Assembly (NCBI RefSeq): GCF_900086725.1
Contig: NZ_LT574836.1
Location: 1-64,000 of the forward strand
DNA: 64,000 nucleotides
Direction of reading: 5' to 3'
Source: Bariatricus massiliensis
GTDB taxonomy: Bacteria > Bacillota > Clostridia > Lachnospirales > Lachnospiraceae
The notes beneath the pieces are model-generated. The model made no database searches. It saw only the letters and a list, made by a program, of their open reading frames with translations, and had not been told where the DNA came from. Made by a program: the position numbers and the translations under genes. This document shows positions 58,387-64,000 of the stretch, in pieces (positions within the stretch are counted from its first letter, which is position 1; every line of letters starts with the position of its first letter).

Positions 58387-59865
58387 TTATTGGTAAATTG
58401 GTTTTTTTTCATATTTTGGTTCCGATGTGGCTTGTATGGAAAGTTTTTGGAATAATTTTACGTCCACACTTGCCAGCATAACGGAGGTATGCGCCTGACA
58501 TCCTTTCAGCTTGGGAATCTGATTCAACGCTAATCCGGCTACCGGGTCAGCGGAGGCACTAATAGACAGGGCAATCAGTACTTCATCAATATGAAGCCGT
58601 GGATTTTTACTGCCAAGATATTCGGTCTTCACCTTCTGAATAGGCTCTATGGCTTCCGGAGAGATGACATGGACTTTATGGTCTATTCCTGCCAGCTCCT
58701 TCAGTGCATTCAAGATTAAGGAAGCAGAAGCGCCTAAAAGCTTAGAGGTCTTCCCCGTGACGATGCTGCCGTTGGGGAGTTCGAGCGCTGCCGCCGGTCC
58801 GTCGGTCTCCTCGGCCCTTGCAAGCGCGGCATCCACAACCCTGCGGTCATGGACAGTGACACCGGCCTGATTCATCAGCAGTTCAATCTTATACACTTCA
58901 TCTTTCGGGCAGTCCCCCGTCAGAAAACGGTCCATAGTATGATAATATCTGCGGATGATCTCCTGACAGGATGCCTCACGGCACACCGCGTCATCACAGA
59001 TACAATTTCCGGCCATATTAACGCCCATATCGGTAGGAGATTTGTAAGGGTTCTCTCCATAGATACGCTCAAAGATGGCGCTGAGAACCGGAAAAATCTC
59101 TACGTCCCGGTTATAATTGACTGTAGTTTCCCCATAGGCCTCCAGATGAAAGGGATCGATCATATTCACATCATTCAAGTCGGCAGTGGCGGCTTCATAT
59201 GCCAGATTGACAGGATGCTTCAGTGGTATATTCCATATGGGAAATGTCTCGAACTTGGCATATCCGGCTCGGATGCCGTGCTTATGCTCATGGTAGAGTT
59301 GGGAAAGGCAGGTGGCCATCTTGCCGCTTCCCGGGCCGGGCGCCGTGATGACTACCAGTGGCCTTGAAGTCTCAATATAGTCGTTGCTCCCATAACCTTC
59401 ATCGCTTACTATCAGCGGGATATTAGACGGATATCCCTCTATTACATAATGAAGATAGACTTTGATGCCCAGCTTTTCCAGACGCCCCTTAAAGAGGTCG
59501 GCGCTGTTCTGGCCGGAATACTGGGTGATGACAACACTGCCCACATAAAGCCCGCTCTCTTCGAATTCGTCTTTCAGGCGAAGTACGTCGGAGTCATAAG
59601 TGATACCAAGGTCACCGCGCATTTTATTGGTTTCAATATCAGAGGCGCTGATAACAATGACTATCTCAGCCATATCGGACAATTCCTTAAGAAGTCTCAG
59701 CTTACTGTCGGGGCAAAATCCCGGGAGAACACGGGAAGCGTGATAATCGTCAAAGAGCTTGCCTCCGAATTCAAGATACAGTTTATTGTCAAATTGATTG
59801 ATTCGTTCACGTATATGTGAAGACTGCATTTTCAGGTACTTATCGTTGTCAAATCCAATTTTCAT
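58387..59865 (-). CDS. DUF1846 family protein
   Basis: The 492-residue product matches the DUF1846 family, widespread in Firmicutes and without a settled function. Its traits are: IGFDNDKYLKMQSSHIRERI at the N-terminus, a Rossmann-like region with EIVIVISASDIETNKMRGDLGITY, a GPGSGKMATCLSQLYHE loop (about residues 189-205) resembling a P-loop, paired cysteines in CICDDAVCREASCQE, and an ALSISASADP segment near the end. No signal or membrane helix. The ATG at 59865 is preferred because GAAGGATGG lies at good spacing; the upstream ATG overlaps that site. It is upstream of pyrG in the same direction. Confidence 0.9.
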   Translation of the reverse strand: MKIGFDNDKYLKMQSSHIRERINQFDNKLYLEFGGKLFDDYHASRVLPGFCPDSKLRLLKELSDMAEIVIVISASDIETNKMRGDLGITYDSDVLRLKDEFEESGLYVGSVVITQYSGQNSADLFKGRLEKLGIKVYLHYVIEGYPSNIPLIVSDEGYGSNDYIETSRPLVVITAPGPGSGKMATCLSQLYHEHKHGIRAGYAKFETFPIWNIPLKHPVNLAYEAATADLNDVNMIDPFHLEAYGETTVNYNRDVEIFPVLSAIFERIYGENPYKSPTDMGVNMAGNCICDDAVCREASCQEIIRRYYHTMDRFLTGDCPKDEVYKIELLMNQAGVTVHDRRVVDAALARAEETDGPAAALELPNGSIVTGKTSKLLGASASLILNALKELAGIDHKVHVISPEAIEPIQKVKTEYLGSKNPRLHIDEVLIALSISASADPVAGLALNQIPKLKGCQAHTSVMLASVDVKLFQKLSIQATSEPKYEKKPIYQ

Positions 59866-59952
59866 ACAAAAATCCATCCTTCTCTGCTGTAATTAACATT
59901 ACTAGTATACTATAAATTATGGCTAGTTTACAATCTTTTCATAATCTTTTTA

Positions 59953-59981
59953 TTGATTTATGATTTTATGCTCCTTATAAT
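59953..59981 (+). promoter_or_regulatory. Promoter of ftsH
   Basis: TTGATT (59953-59958) and TATAAT (59976-59981) are 17 bp apart, with the start site about 20 bases before the ftsH ATG. Confidence 0.75.
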
Positions 59982-60008
59982 AGAAGAGACAACGTGTAGG
60001 AGGTACTT

Positions 60009-62150
60009 ATGGATAATCAGAATAATCGGAATAATCCGAATAATAGAAATAATAACCAGAACAATAAGAATAATAAGAATAACAAGCAAGGCTGGGGAGT
60101 TATCGCCATGACTGCGCTTATTGCGCTGGTTCTTGTTTTTGCCCTGAACCAGCTGAGACAGGATACGGGGGCGCAGCAGATAAGCTATGACCAGTTCCTT
60201 GATATGGTGGATGCAGGGGAGGTCAAAAAGGTAGTTGTACAGAATGACCGCATCGTCATCACGCCGAAAAGCGAGAAGGAGATGAAAAAAGACAGCTCCA
60301 AGAAAAACGATGAAAGTGATGTGGTGGAAGGGACGCTGGATGACAGTAAAACATCAGATTCAGAGGAGGAAGAAGGAGGACTGTTCAGTTCTCAGAAGCA
60401 GTACTATACCGGTATAGTAAGAGATGATACGTTGTCAGACCGTCTCTACAAAGCAGGTGTAAAGTATGAGCAGCAGATTCCGGATTCTACATCTGCCATG
60501 ATGCTGAATATTTTTATCAGCGTGATTCTTCCAATCGGAATGTTCGTGATTCTGGCCAGCTTCATCATGAGAAGGATGTCCAAGGGCGGCGGTATGATGG
60601 GCGTTGGAAAGAGCAATGCCAAGATGTATGTGGAGAAGCAGACCGGTGTGACCTTCAAAGATGTAGCGGGGCAGGATGAGGCGAAAGAGTCCCTGCAGGA
60701 AGTTGTTGATTTCCTGCACAATCCGGGAAAATACACAGGGATTGGGGCAAAGCTTCCGAAAGGAGCGCTTCTAGTCGGTCCTCCGGGAACAGGTAAGACT
60801 CTTCTTGCGAAAGCAGTTGCTGGTGAGGCGAAGGTTCCGTTCTTTTCACTGTCAGGCTCCGCCTTTGTGGAGATGTATGTAGGTGTAGGTGCTTCGAGGG
60901 TACGTGACTTGTTCAAGCAGGCCCAGTCTATGGCGCCATGTATTATTTTCATCGATGAGATTGACGCCATTGGTAAGAGCAGAGATAATGCGATGGGCAG
61001 CAACGACGAGCGTGAGCAGACATTGAATCAGCTTCTTGCAGAGATGGATGGATTTGATACGAATAAGGGACTTCTTCTGCTGGCGGCTACAAACCGCCCG
61101 GAGATACTGGACCCGGCCCTTCTCAGACCCGGACGCTTTGACCGTCGTATTATTGTAGACAAGCCGGACTTGAAGGGGAGAATCGATGTACTAAAAGTAC
61201 ATTCCAAAGATGTAAGAATGGACGAGACAGTGAATTTGGAAGAGATTGCGCTGGCTACGTCCGGAGCGGTAGGCTCAGACTTAGCGAATATGATAAATGA
61301 AGCCGCCATCAATGCGGTTAAGAATGGACGGCATGTTGTTACGCAGGCAGATTTGTTCGAGGCCGTAGAAGTCGTTCTTGTAGGTAAAGAGAAGAAGGAC
61401 CGTATCATGAGCCAGAAGGAGCGGCGCATTGTTTCCTACCATGAAGTAGGGCATGCACTGGTCAGCGCACTGCAGAAAGATGCGGAACCGGTACAAAAGA
61501 TCACGATTGTGCCCAGAACTATGGGCGCGCTGGGCTATGTAATGCATACGCCTGAGGAGGAGAAATTCCTTAACACCAAAGCAGAGCTGGAAGCGATGCT
61601 GGTGGGGATGCTGGCAGGGCGCGCTGCGGAAGAACTTGTCTTCGACACTGTTACGACCGGGGCCTCCAATGATATTGAACAGGCCACAAAGGTCGCAAGA
61701 TCAATGATTACCCAGTATGGTATGTCTGAGAAGTTTGGGCTTATCGGTCTGGAATCTATACAGCACCGTTACTTGGACGGCCGGGCCGTTATGAACTGTG
61801 GAGAAGCTACAGCCGCAGAGATCGATCAGGAAGTAATGGCAATGTTGAAGGCGTCTTATGCGGAGGCAAAGCGTCTTTTATCAGAACATCGGGAGACAAT
61901 GGATCAGATTGCCGAATTCCTGATAGAAAAAGAAACTATCACTGGAAAAGAGTTTATGAAAATTTTCCGTAAATGTGAAGGGCTGCCGGAGCCGGAAGAG
62001 AAGGATACGGATAAAAAGGAACAGTTGCTGGAATCTCCGAAAGAAGAGGAACAGCATGAAGATACGACAGAGGATGTGAATCACCAGCTGCCAGAGCCGG
62101 AACAAGATAGTCCTAAGACAGATGAAAATGGGTTCATTCTTCCAGAATAG
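60009..62150 (+). CDS. ftsH: ATP-dependent zinc metalloprotease FtsH
   Basis: The 713-residue membrane AAA protease degrades damaged membrane proteins and regulators. It has an unusual asparagine/lysine-rich N-terminus (residues 2-26), transmembrane helix 1 (~28-48), an outside loop with an acidic insertion, helix 2 (~168-190), the AAA domain (Walker A GPPGTGKT near 257-264; IIFIDEIDAIG; the arginine-finger segment RPGRFDRRI) and the protease domain with the zinc motif HEVGH (residues 478-482). The C-terminal ~60 residues are acidic. GTAGGAGG precedes the ATG. Confidence 0.96.
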   Translation: MDNQNNRNNPNNRNNNQNNKNNKNNKQGWGVIAMTALIALVLVFALNQLRQDTGAQQISYDQFLDMVDAGEVKKVVVQNDRIVITPKSEKEMKKDSSKKNDESDVVEGTLDDSKTSDSEEEEGGLFSSQKQYYTGIVRDDTLSDRLYKAGVKYEQQIPDSTSAMMLNIFISVILPIGMFVILASFIMRRMSKGGGMMGVGKSNAKMYVEKQTGVTFKDVAGQDEAKESLQEVVDFLHNPGKYTGIGAKLPKGALLVGPPGTGKTLLAKAVAGEAKVPFFSLSGSAFVEMYVGVGASRVRDLFKQAQSMAPCIIFIDEIDAIGKSRDNAMGSNDEREQTLNQLLAEMDGFDTNKGLLLLAATNRPEILDPALLRPGRFDRRIIVDKPDLKGRIDVLKVHSKDVRMDETVNLEEIALATSGAVGSDLANMINEAAINAVKNGRHVVTQADLFEAVEVVLVGKEKKDRIMSQKERRIVSYHEVGHALVSALQKDAEPVQKITIVPRTMGALGYVMHTPEEEKFLNTKAELEAMLVGMLAGRAAEELVFDTVTTGASNDIEQATKVARSMITQYGMSEKFGLIGLESIQHRYLDGRAVMNCGEATAAEIDQEVMAMLKASYAEAKRLLSEHRETMDQIAEFLIEKETITGKEFMKIFRKCEGLPEPEEKDTDKKEQLLESPKEEEQHEDTTEDVNHQLPEPEQDSPKTDENGFILPE

Positions 62151-62173
62151 ACTCTGAATATTGCGCAGGAGAC

Positions 62174-62208
62174 AAAGAAGGTATCTTGAAAAAGGATACC
62201 TTCTTTTA
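62174..62208 (+). terminator. ftsH terminator
   Basis: AAAGAAGGTATC (62174-62185) pairs with GATACCTTCTTT (62195-62206), followed by TA. The loop contains the likely -35 box of uvrC. Confidence 0.82.
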
Positions 62209-62215
62209 GTATAAT
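62186..62215 (+). promoter_or_regulatory. uvrC promoter, probably leaderless
   Basis: TTGAAA (62186-62191) lies in the loop of the ftsH terminator. TATAAT (62210-62215) follows after 18 bp and ends six bases before the uvrC ATG (62222), so transcription should begin at or next to the start codon. Confidence 0.6.
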
Positions 62216-62221
62216 AAGCTT

Positions 62222-64000
62222 ATGGAAAATCAAACATTTATTATTGAAGAAGAACTAAAAAAGCTTCCGCAAAAGCCGGGAGTATATTTGATGCACGATG
62301 AGAAGGATGACATTATCTATGTAGGTAAGGCCATAAGCCTTAAAAATCGTGTGCGCCAGTATTTCCAGAGCAGCAGGAACAAAGGAGCCAAAATAGAGCA
62401 GATGGTGACTCATATCTGTAGATTTGAGTACATCGTTACAGACTCTGAGCTGGAGGCATTGGTGCTGGAATGCAACCTGATCAAGGAACATCGTCCCAAA
62501 TACAATACGATGCTGATGGATGATAAAAGTTATCCTTTTATTAAAGTCACAGTAAATGAAGCATACCCTCGGATTATGATGGCCCGGCAGATGAAGAAGG
62601 ATAAGTCCAAATATTTCGGCCCGTATACCAGCATGGGAGCGGTGAAGGATACCATCGAGTTGATAAGAAAACTCTATCACATCCGGAGCTGCCACCGGAA
62701 TCTGCCTAAGGATGTGGGGAAAGAACGGCCCTGTCTTTATTATCACATTAAGCAATGCGACGCCCCTTGTCAGGGGTATATTTCTCAGGAAGAATACAGA
62801 CGTTCTATCGATGAGGTGGTACGTTTCTTGAATGGAAATTATGAGAAACTTTTGAAAAGTCTGGAAGAAAAGATGATGGAAGCTTCCGAAGAGCTTGAAT
62901 TTGAGAAGGCGATAGAATACAGGGAACTGCTCAATAGTGTCAAGAAAATTGCACAGAAGCAGAAAATTACGGATACGGGAGGCGAGGACAGAGACATACT
63001 CGCAATTGCTTCGGAGCAGGAGGACGCAGTTGTACAGGTATTCTTTATACGAGGGGGCAGGCTGATAGGAAGAGACCATTTTTATCTGAAAATCGCGGAA
63101 GGCGACGGCGAAGGAGAAGTGCTGGGAAGCTTTATTAAGCAGTTTTACGGCGGCACCCCCTATATTCCCGGAGAGTTGATGCTTCCTGTGGAAGTGGAAG
63201 ACAAAGAGGTGCTGGAGGAGTGGCTTAGTTCCCGCAGAGGGCACAAGGTCACGCTTAGGGTTCCTAAAAAAGGGGAAAAAGAGAAACTGGTGGAACTGGC
63301 AAAAAAGAATGCGGAGCTGGTATTGAGCAAAGACAAGGAGCGTCTAAAGCGTGAGGAAGGACGCACAATCGGGGCAGTGAAAGAGATTGAGCAGCTTCTG
63401 GGCTTGAAAGGAATCGTAAGGATGGAAGCGTTCGATATCTCAAATACCAATGGATTTGCTTCGGTTGGCTCCATGGTAGTGTACGAGAAGGGAAAACCGA
63501 AGCGTAATGATTACCGCAAATTCAAGATCAAGGGTGTGGTGGGAGCCGACGATTACGCCAGCATGGAAGAAGTGCTCACACGGCGGCTCCGGCATGGACT
63601 CGAGGAACAGGAGAGCGGAAAAGAATTGGGAAGTTTTCAAGTGTTCCCTGATTTGATTCTTATGGACGGGGGAAAAGGACAGGTCAATGTAGCTCTCAAA
63701 GTGATGGATAAGCTAAAACTTTCGATTCCAGTGTGCGGCATGGTCAAAGATGACAATCATAGGACGAGAGGGCTGTATTATAATAACGTTGAACTTCCAA
63801 TCGACCGGAATTCCGAGGCTTTCCGTTTGATTACGCGGATACAGGACGAGGCCCATCGTTTTGCTATTGAGTTCCATAGAAGCCTCAGAAGCAAGGGACA
63901 GGTACATTCTATTCTGGACGATATTCCGGGTGTAGGGCCTGCAAGGCGCAAGGCGCTGATGAGACATTTTATGAGTCTTGACAATCTGAAAAGTGCAAGT
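62222..64000 (+). CDS. uvrC: Excinuclease ABC subunit C (partial, runs off the window)
   Basis: 593 residues of UvrC are present, with the end missing. Order: GIY-YIG nuclease domain (residues ~14-92; LPQKPGVYLMHD, IIYVGKAISLKNRVRQYF), a UVR motif (about 206-240), the UvrC RNase-H-like nuclease domain (~375-540; MEAFDISNTNGFASVGSMVVYEKG, LILMDGGKGQ, DNHRTRGL), and the start of the helix-hairpin-helix end (DDIPGVGPARRKALMRHF). It makes both cuts in nucleotide excision repair. A TAG lies five codons upstream and no Shine-Dalgarno sequence fits in between, so the ATG at 62222 is the only good start and appears leaderless. Confidence 0.95.
   Translation, partial: MENQTFIIEEELKKLPQKPGVYLMHDEKDDIIYVGKAISLKNRVRQYFQSSRNKGAKIEQMVTHICRFEYIVTDSELEALVLECNLIKEHRPKYNTMLMDDKSYPFIKVTVNEAYPRIMMARQMKKDKSKYFGPYTSMGAVKDTIELIRKLYHIRSCHRNLPKDVGKERPCLYYHIKQCDAPCQGYISQEEYRRSIDEVVRFLNGNYEKLLKSLEEKMMEASEELEFEKAIEYRELLNSVKKIAQKQKITDTGGEDRDILAIASEQEDAVVQVFFIRGGRLIGRDHFYLKIAEGDGEGEVLGSFIKQFYGGTPYIPGELMLPVEVEDKEVLEEWLSSRRGHKVTLRVPKKGEKEKLVELAKKNAELVLSKDKERLKREEGRTIGAVKEIEQLLGLKGIVRMEAFDISNTNGFASVGSMVVYEKGKPKRNDYRKFKIKGVVGADDYASMEEVLTRRLRHGLEEQESGKELGSFQVFPDLILMDGGKGQVNVALKVMDKLKLSIPVCGMVKDDNHRTRGLYYNNVELPIDRNSEAFRLITRIQDEAHRFAIEFHRSLRSKGQVHSILDDIPGVGPARRKALMRHFMSLDNLKSAS

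Noticed and set aside
1..64000. CRISPR arrays, prophage, insertion sequences, integrases or toxin-antitoxin pairs
   Set aside because: No regularly spaced repeats, transposase motifs or phage structural genes were seen. The XRE/deformylase pair was considered as a toxin-antitoxin pair but deformylase is a normal enzyme.

Overview
The window is 64 kb of a low-to-moderate GC Firmicute, most likely a gut clostridium of the family Lachnospiraceae. This is judged from gene content and style: a Trp T-box leader, strong AGGAGG ribosome binding sites, DUF1846, paired OmpR-type two-component systems, a LacI/ABC/GH32 sugar operon, rubredoxin and a TetM-like GTPase. It is an inference; no 16S is present. 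No prophage, transposase, CRISPR array or integrase was seen, so this reads as ordinary chromosome with accessory islands.

Layout, left to right. Positions 1-119 are the 3' end of a 23S rRNA gene, with a terminator but no 5S gene after it. Then come a MerR-type regulator broken by one in-frame TAG (277-1107), an ornithine-cyclodeaminase-family enzyme, a secreted or anchored polysaccharide deacetylase, a dicarboxylate/amino-acid:cation symporter and a LytS/LytTR two-component pair. At 7.2-14.1 kb is a complete tryptophan operon trpEGDCFBA behind a T-box with a UGG specifier. A two-repeat protein of unknown function and tRNA-Trp(CCA) follow it. At 15-20.8 kb are a SHOCT membrane protein, an OmpR/HK pair and, convergent to it, a very large MacB-like ABC transporter with three tandem 64-residue repeats. 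At 20.9-21.6 kb an XRE regulator overlaps a peptide deformylase gene. At 21.7-26.1 kb a DeoR regulator diverges from a PdxA2/four-carbon-acid-sugar-kinase/KdgT module, predicted to take threonate- or erythronate-type acids to DHAP. A second OmpR/HK pair follows.

At 29.1-38.5 kb is a LacI-controlled sucrose or fructo-oligosaccharide operon: lipoprotein binding protein, two permeases, GH32, amylosucrase and a GH13 alpha-1,6-glucosidase-like enzyme. Its terminator holds the next gene's likely -10 box in the loop and its ribosome binding site in the 3' arm. That next gene (38547-41246) encodes a TetM/EF-G-like GTPase fused to a YacP/Rae1-type NYN ribonuclease domain, the most interesting item here. 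A Crp/Fnr regulator, a small rubredoxin gene (41973-42131) and a GGDEF-PAS-GGDEF-EAL protein follow. At 44.6-47.7 kb a TPP riboswitch controls a YkoF-like/ThiXYZ importer. Then come a GNAT acetyltransferase, a threonine aldolase, a MarR-controlled heterodimeric ABC exporter, a MerR/GNAT divergon with a 19-bp-spacer promoter, a membrane-bound XRE protein, CTP synthase, a DUF1846 protein, FtsH, and uvrC running off the right edge, whose mRNA looks leaderless.

Most accessory modules have a regulator beside its target and readable operator-like repeats: DeoR, LacI, MarR, MerR, XRE, an OmpR-type direct repeat and a possible Crp/Fnr site. Coordinates were read by hand. Family assignments come from recognisable motifs, not database searches.
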